A stretch of 64,000 nucleotides of DNA from Oreocharis arfaki (Eukaryota; Chordata; Aves; Passeriformes; Paramythiidae), in the NCBI GenBank assembly GCA_013398015.1, contig VZRR01012719.1, forward strand, positions 62,001 through 126,000. Reading direction: 5' to 3'. The notes under the pieces are model-generated. The model saw nothing but the letters and a program-made list of their open reading frames with translations. It was not told the origin of the DNA and did no database searches. Positions 23,559 through 36,100 of this stretch are shown one piece after another (positions within the stretch are counted from its first letter, which is position 1; each line of letters opens with the position of its first letter). Position numbers and translations under genes: made by a program.

Positions 23559-24820
23559 TATTTGTTGCCTTGCTATACAGCTGGTCCAAAAGATAACCTG
23601 GAAAAGGCTTAAAAACTGGGCTTGTGCCTCCTGCATATTTTCTGCCATGTAAAGAAAGTCTGAAAGTTCAGATTTTTTGGTTTATTCCTCTTTTTCAACA
23701 AAGATAATTGGGGGAGGTGGGCTCCAGTACCCAAAACTGCCAAAATGAGATGCTACAGAAGTCAAAAGGAAGGATGAACTGAGCCTGCAAGGCAGGGTCC
23801 CTTCCCCTCCACCGTAACAACTTCTCTGATTACCGTTTTGGATAAAATCCGCTGTGTGTTACTATTTAACTAAAAGGTACTTCACTTGAGGTGTGAAGAT
23901 TCCCACTGCTGCTGGGAAAGGCTACTTTGCCTTTCCTAAGGCTACAGATTGAAGGGACAAGCACAGTAATTTTTATTCCTTTGAAGGTTTTTTAGGTTAT
24001 CTTTTGGTATTTGTCTCCTGTTGTTTATTTCCATGAAAGACTCTACAATGAATCGCATATCTATCTGTATTTCTGTATGAAACACTATTTTCCTATGGCA
24101 AGTTGTTTTTGGATTTATTGGAAAGCCATTGTAGATCTGGTTCTTCCTTTGGAGCTGTGTGCCATCCATAGATGTTCTTGTGTTTATCTGATCACCTGAA
24201 ACCTGAATGAAGCTTGAATGTAACCTGCTTGGGTGACCAAAGTTTATTGTATAACCAGGTGACACCTTGGGCCATTGTTCTTACTCCCCAAACATTACAC
24301 AGCTGCTGTCACTCCAGGATTTCAGGTACCTAAAGAGTCCAGTTCCATGGTGCACTAGAGTAAATTTTGTCTTGTTGACAGTTATGTTTCAGAGAGGATT
24401 TGCATCTGAAGTGAAAAAGTAGCTCACCATGGACCTCTGTGGAACGCTGAATATATTTAGATCCATGCAGTCCAAATCCGTTTCGCACATCACAGGTTTT
24501 GGGGTGTTTTTTTTAGGAGTACCTTCGTTTTCTTTAGTATTTCTTACATATACTGTCAATGCAGGACTTTCTGGAGAGCCACATCTACTTCTGAGTTATA
24601 GAGCAGTGACACACAGCCTGGTATCTGATTATGTGGCTCTGCAGGAGGGTTTATCCTTGATAGACAATCAGCTTCGAAACTTTCAAATCCTGTAAAGCTC
24701 CGGAGGCCCAACAAGTCCCCTGTTAACATAGTGGCAGTAGATGTAATCTATAGTAGCATACGTGTTTTAAAATGTCTTAACTTTGTATAAGTGTGAAATA
24801 AAACTGTTTTGCAAGTTAAG
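23559..24820 (+). other. CETN4: Predicted centrin 3' untranslated region
   Basis: This runs from the TAG stop to just beyond a canonical AATAAA. It holds no other exon or repeat that I recognise. It is about 1.26 kb long if the distal signal is used. Confidence 0.6.
24797..24802 (+). terminator. CETN4: Centrin polyadenylation signal AATAAA
   Basis: AATAAA sits in GTGTGAAATAAAACTG, followed within about 25 bases by GT-rich sequence (GGAGTTCTTGTGC), the usual arrangement of a cleavage site. Confidence 0.65.
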
Positions 24821-27800
24821 GAGTTCTTGTGCTTATTCTGTATCTTTTAAAATTATTTTAAAGTCTTAAATGGTTCACCAAGTACATTTTCACTTTCATT
24901 TATCTCTTCTTTCTAAGAGAGGAATTCTTAGGTGCAGTAGTCTGTCACGTAATTCCTCTTCCACTCTGCTGATTAAAAGTTTCTAGTACTAACCACATAT
25001 ATTCAGAAAGGGAAATTTGAAGTTCTAGTTGATGATGGGGAATCCCAGAGCCTATTAGAGTGATTGTACTTTTTTTTATGCTGCCACAGGAAGAGATTGA
25101 TGACTGTGGTTTACCTATGATGCATGTCACTTCTCTCTTCCTGTTCTAATCCCATTACCTGCCCTGAAGGTAGGAAAAAGCCACACAATCATACCTGCCA
25201 CGTGTACTACAATGGTGACATGCTATTTCGGGCTTGCCCATTAATCTCTGAAGTCCGGAATATCAAGCAGTGTCTGAATGAGCACAAAACTTGCAAGTGT
25301 TTTAACAAGTGTCTCGTGGTGCTTTAGTTTGCAGCATAGTGAGGGAAATCATCCCCTCTTCAGCCTGGCAGCTGGCTGTGAAGCCCATCCTTTGCATCCC
25401 TTTTCCCCTTCGTGCTGGCATGGAGAGTGGGTCCTTATTTGCAGATTCCTCTCCGGGAGCTGCAATTCAGACATTCAGGGTGTGCACCCAGCTGAGATCT
25501 TTCCTCTGCACCATCAGCAAAGCTTGGTTTTCAATCTGAGTGTTTATTCTAGGCAGATACTTTACAGAAAGGAAAGTGGAACTGCAGTTTGTGTCTGGCA
25601 AACAAATATCATGCCCAAACAAAGCATTGTTAAGGGCAATAAATCGCTGCTTGGGAGATAATATTATTGCAAATGACTTATAATGAAATGTGTTTTGAAA
25701 TTTAAAAGTACCAGGCTTTTAATAAAATACAAAATAGTTCAAGAGAAAAAAAAATTGCTTACAAGTTATATTCCAAAATATGACAATTGCATGACAGTTT
25801 TATCTCCCAAATGCAACTTTTAAGTTCTTTATCATCTCTCAGGCCCACAGTACAGTCCCACAATCCTGCCAGTCCCACATTAAGGCAAATCTTCAGTTGG
25901 CTTTAGGGAAAAAAAAGCCAAGGAACTGCCAAGGAGTGCTGTGCTCTCACTTCATTAGGAGTGAGTTTGTTTTCAGAGCAATGAGCACAGGATCAGCTTC
26001 TAACATTGCAGAAGAAAAAAGGCTTCTTTTCAGGTACACCGAATCTTGGCATTTAAAAGAGGATGGGGGGAAGCAACAGAGGAAACATTTGTGCACTTCC
26101 ACATCACAGGAGCCTTACTAACAGAGCCCAAATAGTTCCATAAACTGATGAGGCATTTAATATTAAAATATTTAAATTGGTCATTTACAGTTTTGAAAAC
26201 TAACTCTCACATCCTGCAAACTGCCTGGTGAAGTCACACCCCATATTTGAAATGTTAAATATTAATTCCCTGGAAAACTCCTCACTGAGTTAAATAAATC
26301 AACTATTGCCACGCTACGACTGCTTTTAAATGCCCCCGGATAGCATAAGTGGATTTTGAGCAGGGCACAGGGCAGCAAACTGCTCCGTCTACAGGCCAAG
26401 ACGAGCCTTGGCACTTGAGGAAAGGCACCCTCAGGGGATAATCCTGCAAAGACAGCTTCCTTTGTGTCAGACTTCCTAATACAAATGAGGGCTCATAGAT
26501 CTGAGAGCTTGGCAGCCTCGCTAGAGGGCATCCAGTTACTGACGTGTGAGGTGAGTGAAGCTTTGACGCTTCTTTGCCTCCTCTGTGGCTTTCAGTGATG
26601 AGGGAAAATAGGCTCACTAACACCATCCGGACTGGGCTTGAAATCCGTGGTTGGATACAGAATTATTTTCTCTGAAAGGGAGAACGCAAGGCTTCTCTCA
26701 CAACCCATGTGCAAAACGCTGTAATTATTAGTCAGTTGTTCAGAGCTAAACCCCCAAACCACACTTTCTGAAACTCCCACTCTGTATCAATAATTGCAGA
26801 CACGCTCTCAAGAGAGCAGAGAACTCAACTCGCCTTTCACACAGTCCCCCCGAGTGCTCTGACCACTCTGTAGAGTTATTTTCTCCCTTTGGGAATACTG
26901 CTATCAAATGGAACCACTTCCAGCAGAGAGACAGAGCCAGACTCGCTGCAGGATGCTTGTGGCCCTCCCTTGGGATGTGGAAAAGCTGGAATAGTGGCCT
27001 TGCTTCGAGTCAAGAGGAACAAGGATTTGAGAATTAGACTCTTGTCCCCAAGGTGAGTGTGTTGACCTTTAGGGCTGTGGCATAAGTCCAGTGGCCTTGT
27101 GGGGACCTAAACCTATAGCCCTTGAACTTTTTGCAGTCCTGGCTGCCGCTGATTACTGAACTTGAAATTGCTCAAGGCATTTTTTTTTTGCTTGTCTGAA
27201 TTAGATTCGACACGGAGAATACTAACAAAGCAAAAGTGTCAAGCCTGAGCCGCAAAGGTGTAAAATTCCCTTGCTCTCAAGGCCACATTATTTCCTTTGA
27301 AAGCTTCTAACTGGTTCTAGCAGTGACATAAGTTTTATTGTGAAAAGACCCCCCCCCCGCTTAAGTAAAGCCATAAAAATTGGTTTCCATAGGAAGTAAA
27401 TGTAACAGCTAACCTAACCCATTTCCAACATTATTTTGAACCACTCTCTACCCAAAAACGTAGCTTAGTGCAACGAAACAAAACAAGCATAATCCACACA
27501 TCCATGCTGTTGTCTGAAATAGCTTCCTAGTATGGCTCCTTCTCTACCTCAATATAGAGAAAACAGATACATACTTTCCTCTAAATTTTTTCAGACATCC
27601 AAATGAGAAGTACCGTGAAAGCTCTAGACATGAAGGAAAAAGTGACCACAAATGTTGAAGATTGAGTTAGAAATGCTAGAAGGTATTTCAGTAAAAAAAA
27701 GCAACATTTTACCAACTTCTAAAAAAAAAATAGTGTCAGATCATCTCAGTTTAACTCTGTTCTCCACATTTCCTCTTTAGACAGCTTAGGACATGACTGG

Positions 27801-29080
27801 CCAAAGAAATCCACAGAAGCATGGTTTCCACAAACCTCTTGAATGTTTTGTTTAAATCAGTCCTTAATACACTTATGAGGTTTAAGAGAATTGCTGCAGA
27901 ATAGCTCCTTTTGGAAAGGACTTAAATTTAACAAAGTTTTTTGGGTTTTTTTGGTTGGTTTTTCTCCTATCAGGTTAACTAAATTATTGGTGAAGTTATT
28001 GATGTTAGTCATGGAATGACAGGTACCTTCTGCAGAAACAAAAAAAGGAGAAAAGGAGATTTTTTTTTCCCTAGATGAAAAAATCCATGTTAGTGAAGGT
28101 ACAGTCCATCTAGAGCAGATATCAGGTGAAACAGGTGCTAAAACTACAATCATTTTCTCTAAGCAGAAAATTACCATAGTTGAGACTAGTGTTGGGTAAA
28201 CATATCCCTTTTATATGGCTCTTTCTCATCCTCCTCCTTAACATTAGGAACCAACGAAGGATTCATCAAAATGGCCGACAGGTTTGAAAATTATTTCTGT
28301 TTGTGCTGCAAAATATATAAATACTTTTGTCAAGTCCTGATAAACTGGGTCAGTGTCTGGGTGGGCTAAATGCTTAGGATCTTTCTGCAGAAAACAACTC
28401 TATTATTGCTTAGAGCATTAAAAATAGCAGTATTACAAATCCAAGAGAAAATATGAGTTGAAAATGCTTATGCATCATAATTAAAGGAGTTTTTCCCAGA
28501 AACGAAAGAGCTTTTCGAAGGCGGGAGGGAAGAAACACGTACTTTTACTCTTCCTAGTACCAACCCAAGATGCAATAGATGAATTAAACAGGATATTATT
28601 TATTGCGCGGGGATTTTCGTGCCGAGATTCAAATTCTCCTGACTACCAAACGCCCTGCAGTGCCGTGACTCACCGAGTCAAGGCCTAGGATGGTGCAATC
28701 CTGACCCCCTCCTGCCAAGGGCTCGGCAACATCTATTCCCATTGCCTGCAGCGGGACTAAGCGGGGCTTTAGCACTTCTGCAAAACTGGGCCTTAGACAA
28801 TAGAGGCTTTAGGTATGGGCTTCCTCTTTCCTGCAGTGGATTTGTGTAGGTGGCCTTGTTACCAGAAATCCATACTCCTACACAGCAACTTCTGACTGTG
28901 TTTGTGCAGAAATGACTATGATGAAAGGAATGAAATATTTTGAAAATAAAAATCATGTGTTTATTTCTCCAAACCAGTTGGGGTGTCTCCTGCTGGCAGG
29001 ATTAATTTCTGCCCCTCTCGTGTGGCACAATTAGGAGTGGGGTGGAAAACAAAAGGATTAAGGTTTGCAAGGGCACCGTG
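24821..29080. other. Gene-free interval downstream of centrin
   Basis: AT-leaning non-coding DNA. I see no exon, RNA gene or transposon I can name. A ten-base C run lies at 27349-27358. A cysteine-rich 67-codon frame with ATG at 25124 has no signal peptide or known pattern and is treated as chance. Confidence 0.6.
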
Positions 29081-29660
29081 GCTTGGGCTGCTGTGCACAC
29101 AGAGAGGGGAGAGCCCATCTGTCCTGTCCTCTGCCCATCACCGGCAGCTGAGTCACTGGCCCAGCCTGCAGAGCTTCTTGCTGCTGCATTTCGCAGCCAG
29201 GAAAATCCCACATCCTCCCAGTGGGTGTAGGAAACGCAGCTACAGCCTCTGGATGCGTCGGCATCAAAAACAAAGGGGAGATTGTGGTGCGAGCGTTGGC
29301 TGTGGGCTCAGGGCCAGCGTGCCAGGACATCGCCGACAGCATCGTGGGGAGCTGCGAGCGGAGCGCGGCCCAGCACTGCCTGCCCACGGCCCCGCTGGTT
29401 TGCCAAGCCCAACACTGCAAGATTTGGGACCAGCTCTACCTCCTCACATGGGGACCTGCCAGGGCCGCCAGCAGACGGCCTCTGCTGTCCCACCTTATCC
29501 TGTCTCTGCTCTTCGGCAAGGAGCAAGCCACACCTTGCCCTTCCTGGTCTTCCCCAGCCCAGGCTGTTTGTCTTCAAGTGAAGGGGCTTAGGGAAATCTC
29601 GGCTCTTGCCGTGCCATTGTGGCCAGCACAGCACTTGTGGCTCCAGTGAGGGTCACCAGA
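29081..29660 (+). other. GC-rich patch with open frame, origin unknown
   Basis: This is a GC-rich block in AT-leaning surroundings. About a dozen CpGs fall within 29285-29400. One plus-strand frame stays open to a stop at 29647-29649. Between about 29280 and 29470 its third positions are mostly G or C, as in coding DNA (words such as CQDIADSIVGSC and CKIWDQLYLL). Upstream, CTGCTGCATTTCGCAG would serve as a splice acceptor at about 29196. There is no ATG, no domain I recognise and no obvious donor, and the opposite strand is also open, which GC richness alone can cause. It could be a decayed retrocopy, an unannotated exon or composition only. Confidence 0.25.
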
Positions 29661-32234
29661 GGTGCTGCTCTCACCTCCCACCCATCTCACTCCCAGCCAT
29701 ATTCCATCTGTTCAGAGCTGAGTACAATCGGCCAGGATGGCTTCAAACTCTGAATTTTCCAGTACTGGCTGAATACTGCCAATGCTGCTTCAGATGATGG
29801 CTCTGCAAGCATCCTGCTGGGAGAGCAACCCAAGACATTGCTCACAGATGCATCTTGTTTCCTTCCACGTGTGGCACTTGCCAAGTTCATGTGGAGGGTG
29901 GTGTTATTCTGAGAAGACCTCAAGCATCCTGGGTCAGGCAGCCAACGCCTGGCTCTCCAGCCTAGGCTGAGTATTGCTCTGGGGAAAGGAAACACAGGAA
30001 CAGACTGGCATGGGTTTGCCCAGCTGTCTGAGCAGTTGCTCCAAACAAAAGCTCTATTGAAAAGCCGCTCCTGTAAAAGGGACAAGAAGACACCTGACAT
30101 CCCTAAATGTGCTCTTCCGCACTGAGGTGGCAACCGGAAAGCTCTGCTGGCACTGTGGAAAGGTTGCCTTAGGAAAGGAATCAAACAGCCTCAGTCAGCC
30201 CTGGGCAGTACAAGCCTTTCCACCCCAAGTCTCCAATGGCTTATAGGCCACTTGGATCAGAACTGGCATCAGCGGCCCAGCCAATCCCACAACCCTAACA
30301 TTACAATCCTTCTTCACCAGTGCCATGCTTCCTTGGAGGCTTCTCATCCTCCTCCTTGTGCCTCCTTAGCAAAGCTGCTGCCCCTGTGCCTTCTGTTTAG
30401 CCGCCTGAAACCTCTCCTGGGAAGGTTAAGCAGCAAGACCATGCAGAAAATAAGAGAGGAAACTTCCTCTGACATCCATTCCCTGCCACATTTGTTCCAT
30501 GCCCATATTGACCAAAACACAGGAGAAAATAGCTACGTGCCAAGGGAAAAACAAACCAGCCCTTCCTAGCTCTGTCTAGGCATGCATCCATTTACCAGAC
30601 CAAGTGCTTTTGGCACAGCCTGATGGGCAGAGCAGAGCCTGCCTTTGTAATCTATGCCACCAAGGGAGGAACGAGGCCCCATACATCCTTTACCGTGACT
30701 GGGTCACCACTCGGATGTTTTAACACTGGTGTTCAACACCAGCATTTTCTTCTGAGGAGGCATCACAGCTTGGCTCCACCATGGGCCTGTTTACACCACA
30801 GGTTCTCCCTCTATTGTGTCCAGCATGTCCCTTTTCACACAAACTGTTTTATAGTGATAGTTTACAGATGTATCATGGCCATCTGGGATGTTTCTAAATA
30901 TCTACATCCGCATTCTTGGAGTGAATTTCCTTCTGCGTGCTGGAGTCAGAATGAATTTATATCGATGAATTGCATGTGAGCTGCTGGTTCATTGTCCTGG
31001 AGTTCAAAAGTTTAAGGTGGTTTTTGAATAGCACCTGCAAATGTCAAGGTGTCAGATTAATTCCTTTTAAGATACAAAATGATTTGTTCTCAAGAGTGAA
31101 GCACTGATTCAAACTGAATCTAGGTATTTAATGGAAAATGGAGTTTGAACAGTAATTATTTGTGGCATTGTTGCCATCCCGAAACTTTTGCAGTTCAAAA
31201 GGTGGCATAAGTCTTAGACAAAAAGAAATCGTTTCACACTTATTTCAGCAGTTTCCATTGAGACACTGGCTTGTTCAAGGCACCATCTCTTTAAAAACAT
31301 TACATCAACTTCAGTAGATGTTACTTGATAACGCTCACTGAGTTCCTAGCAATTACCACTACTTTTTATTTGCATATGAGTTGTTTTAGGGACTATCCAG
31401 GCAGAACTGTAATAGCCCCATGCCCTAGAAAGCTTGCAGCCTCAGCAGAAGATGGATAACACATAAGACAGTATTAGCCAGAAATCCAAGGAATGTTAAC
31501 GTCTTTCCAATAGTCATTTCTTAGAAAAGCCATCTGAAAATGACTGAAATTGGGATGCTTTGGAAACACCAAAAAATGTGCACTCTTAAATATGTAACAG
31601 GAGGGTGGCAGAGCCTTGGAGCGCAGGTCAGTGAGAGGTGGAAGGGAATGTACCAACAGCAAGTGGGAGATGATCACGAGGCTGATACTACATCACAGTT
31701 GGCCTTGGAGAAACAGGCATTTCACTTGCACCTAATACACCAGAGAGACATCACAGAAATTATTTAAGCAGAGAGGTAGGCTTGGAAAATTAGCTTTGCA
31801 GTAGCAGGCAAGGAATTCGGGGAAGCCAAGAAGAATCCTGCAGTAACAGAGATACAAGAGGAATGTTTAACCTTGTGAAGAAAATCTTCACGTTACTGAG
31901 TACACACATCCAGATCAGGAAACAGAGCAGTCCTAGACAAAGATGATGCTTATCCTCAGTCTAACTCCTAATAGTAGATGTCTACACCACTTTTCCAGAT
32001 TTTTAAAGATTAAAAGCTGAATTCTAAGAGATCTGGATGCATTTTGGCCTTTAACTGAAGAATAACACAACAGAGGACCATTTCAAGGCACAAACAAGAG
32101 GCATACACCAGAGAGCAATGGAGGACGTTTCTCCAAGGCTCAGAGTGCAAGTTCTGTGCCCCAGTCCCTCCCAATGGGCAGACTGGCACAGAAGTAGGAA
32201 CATCTTCAAACACAGGATGTGGTACGCAATGTGA

Positions 32235-32314
32235 TCACAGGTGGCTGCTTGTTTTACGTGACTATGGGAATAGCTATGAGAGATATTTTTGGCAGACACA
32301 ATCTACTTTAACCA
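32235..32314 (+). repeat. Diverged direct repeat, copy A
   Basis: It starts TCACAGGTGGCTGCTTGTTT and ends ACTTTAACCA, and aligns along its length with 33118-33199 with substitutions and small gaps. Same orientation, about 880 bases apart. It could be an old local duplication or two copies of a dispersed repeat that I cannot name. Confidence 0.7.
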
Positions 32315-33117
32315 GCTGAGTACCATCTTTCCTCCCCTCTGCTTTGTGTTAAGATGATCTCCTCCAGCAGGGCCCCTCCGATGTAATTGCCAATACATTC
32401 CCTGCCCACCTGTGATTCATTCAGGTATGCACAAGCCAGACCCCAGGGAAACATGGTGTTGTGCTGAAACGAACAGCAGCCATATGACTTCAGAGATTGG
32501 CTTTTGATCTGGCAGCAAGCAGAGGCATGGTACAGTTCAGCTCACCTCTCGAGCATCTCCAATGACACTTCCTTCTTTATTCATATGTAACAAGCTGACA
32601 GCTTCTTTCACGTGCACTAAAAGGTTTGCCTTCAATTACAAAAGGAAAGAGACAGGGAGCAGGCTTTAACGGCAGTGTTGAAGACTAAGCACAAAAGCAC
32701 ACTTGGGTGACAAATTGATGAGTTGTCAAGCTTTCCACCTGACATTTTAAACACCAGCACACAGCCTCGGTCCAAAGTCTGTGCAGAGACTTTTGCAGCC
32801 CAGAGTCTGATATTGGTAACTCAGCAGCTCATTGGATACCCAGTAAAGTCTTCAGGCATCCAGGACAATGGGGCTTTCAGTGGTGATTTTCCATCAATGC
32901 TCTTTGTTTCCTTTCTAATCGAAGTCAGTCTCTCACCATTAATGATCAAAAGATAGAAGCCCTTAATAATTTCTTCTTCAGCAAACCAAAACGAGGTTTG
33001 ATTTATTCACATCACATCACAGCACTTGCTATCAAATACAACTTCCATGGCTTAGCTGAGGATGCAAAAGATGAGGAAAACCAGGGAAAATGGTACTATG
33101 CCACTAGCAAAACTCAG

Positions 33118-33199
33118 TCACAGGTGGCTGCTTGTTTCATGTGGCTTTGGAAATGCACCTGAGGGCTTATTTCTGGCAGATACTGATCAACTTTAACCA
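33118..33199 (+). repeat. Diverged direct repeat, copy B
   Basis: This is the partner of 32235-32314. It shares the first twenty bases exactly, a middle TGGCAGA word and the terminal ACTTTAACCA. Flanks beyond the 80 bases do not align clearly by eye. Confidence 0.7.
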
Positions 33200-36100
33200 A
33201 AGGATTTTAAGTGGTTCAGAAATGCTTTTGTACATAGAAACCCTGTGAAACAGTTCCAAGCACCTCCTCTCAGTCCCTATCTCTCAACACCAAGATTTGC
33301 TCTGCTACAAAAGCATGGGCAGGTGGAGGAAAAAACGATCAGTAGTGAGAGACTAATGCAGAAACTAAATTTATAAGAGCAGACTGTGCTGGCACGCACC
33401 ACACCTCTGCCTGTGGCTCAGCTGTGAATGAGGTTAGACAGCTTGGAGAAAAAAGCCAGAGACAGAGAAGCTTCAACATCAGCAGAATCTGGTTCATTAC
33501 AGAGGCATTTCTACAGCAATGCTGGGTGATGTATCTGGAGGTTTTGTTTTTGCAAGGGATGGAAGTTGTGAACACACAGATTTTTCCTACTTTCAAAGAG
33601 GACAAATTTCATTTCAGAGCTCACAGACCTAAGAGGACTCTGATATCAGCACAATGTCTCAAGTTTTAGTTCAGGCAGTTCAAAGGACCCCAAAATGAAA
33701 GTTCTGACAGGAATGGCAAAATTTGAACAATATAATTGAAAATGAAGGCGAGCTGGGAGAAGTTTTTGAGATTTTGGAACTGACCTTGAGAAGAGCAAGA
33801 GTGAAAACCCACAGTATTTCAAAACTATACTTCCCACTTTGTTAGATCTCATTATGCCATGATTTAACACCACAAGGTTTGTCAAAGAGAATACCATTTT
33901 GCCTTTGGACTAAAACTGGAATCTCAAACAAATCTCTCTGTGAATCCAGGAAACGCATGATTAATTCATCTTCTGTCTTCAGAGTCACAGCTCTCTGGAG
34001 GCACAGAAAATTGCCAGGTAAGGGCAGTACACTTGCAAAGCCCAACTCTCATAATTAAAAGAGCAGCAGCTATATTCACTTGTTCAACCTTCATTCAGCA
34101 TGTTGCTGAGTTCCATTATTAGCCTTTAATTGCATGACCTTGCGGATTTTCCCATCGGATTCTTGCTAATGACAGGGAAAGCACTCAATTCATTGATCTT
34201 TCTCCTTGCTTGCATTATTTTGTACACCAGATAAATCCAGCGTGCGGTCTTGTAAAAAAATCCACATTCCTTTATGTGCTGTACTCATCCAAATGTCCTC
34301 ATTCCTTACAAACACGTTTACTCTCAGATAGCTGATAGGCAATATTGCACTCTTCCCCTATTTTGTTCATAAATACAGGAAAATTATTGGACGTGAAGAT
34401 TAACAGTAGTGATAATCACTCTGCTGCCTGACATAAAGGCTTGGCCAGTGGGAGCTGCCAACAAAATGCTTGGCATCTCAACCTGTGCTGGCTGCAATCC
34501 ACACCCCATAAAAACCTCTTCTACCCCACAAAAAGGAAACCCCCTTACTTTTCCATTTAGAATAAATCACTCCAAAACAGGCCTGAGGATTTTAGGAAAG
34601 AATATTCCCTGAGGATGATGCCAGGTTTTCTCAGCAGGGTCTTTGACTATGAACTCCTTTTCATTTGACATGATATATGCCCTCAGCTGCACATCTTCCA
34701 TTTCATGCAAATTTTGGGAATTTTGAAGTCCAGCATGGCAAATTTGAGTCGAGAGGAATCAAGAACAGTCAATTTAAGCAGTAAAGTCTCTGACCTGTAG
34801 CTGGAGACTTCTGAGTTCATCTTATTGTACTGGCATTCTCTATTTAATATATATAATCTTTTTCAGTGTCATGTCATGCCTTTTAGCAATCTTTGCCCTG
34901 AAAAAGCAGGTGTCTTCTGGTTCCTGCAAAATTGCATTCCAGTAACATGTGCTTATGACCTGTGTATGTTTTTCATCTTAAACAGACTTGAAAAGCTACA
35001 TTGCAAATGCCAGTACTATCCTAATTGACTGCTCTCTTCTTTCTAATTCAGTTGCCTTGGTAAAGGTTGTATGTGGTGGATTAACGTAGTAAACAAGCGT
35101 TACTGTGAATCTCACTTCAATTTTGAGTAAGAGAAGCCCCCACAAGCCAACAGATGTATTTAACACACAGGCAGAACCGGCAGTTGGGCTGATTTTTTTT
35201 TTTCTTTTAAGAAGCCTCTTTGCAGACCTGTTTCTTCTTATACCAACGCAACGCAGAACTGCAGATACAGGCTTTTGTCTTGAAGCCATTGACAGAGGCA
35301 AATTGTTCAACCATCATTTTATTCCCTTGCACAACTCTCGTGTCAGTACTAGCATTTCCAACTTTATGGATCATTAACTTTGGAAGGAGAATGCACACTG
35401 CAGAAAGGTAAGACTACAGAATAGCATGTCTTAATTTTGGGAAGACTTTAGCTCTTGTTTAAGATTATGTTCCTGCTCTGCATTTCTAGGGGTGGAATCT
35501 GAATTTGTTGAAGATCATATCTTTCTCAATAACTCCATGTGCAGACAGGTGTATTCTGGATTAAGACTGATGGGTCCCCATACAGTTTATCCATTTTTAT
35601 TCTTTCTTGTGCAGGTTACCAAAAGAGAGAAAGATCATCTTGCAGTGGTGATTACTTCTATTAAATATTGAATTTCTAGGATGTGTAGACAGACTTTCCC
35701 ATAGCATGGCAATTCGTTTTGCATATTTCTGACAGAAAAAGTGGTTAATAGTCTCCTGCAAGTCTTTTTTTCCCCTAATATAACTTTGTCTAGATTAAAT
35801 ATTAGACAGTGCTCTGCCTCTCACAAGCCGTTTCAGGAAACCATTTCCCCCTTCGTTATTCAATCAGAAAAGGATGGTGTTTGAGAAACTGCAAGATCGT
35901 ACCTACAGATAGAAATCCAAATTAAAGACCCCTTCCTTAGTCCACTTAGACCAATATTTCAGCAGAAGGATTGAGTCCTACAACATCCATCTATATCCAG
36001 TGATTTCAAGGAAACTACTCTGTCTGGCAAGAGCTCACCTCTGAAAAAATGAGTATTCTTAATTGGAGCTAACTTGAAGTGAAATCCTAGACGAGATTAG

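Noticed and set aside
25124..25327. Cysteine-rich 67-residue frame with an ATG start
   Set aside because: It has no signal peptide, no known cysteine framework and no splice or promoter context; short ATG frames like this are common by chance.
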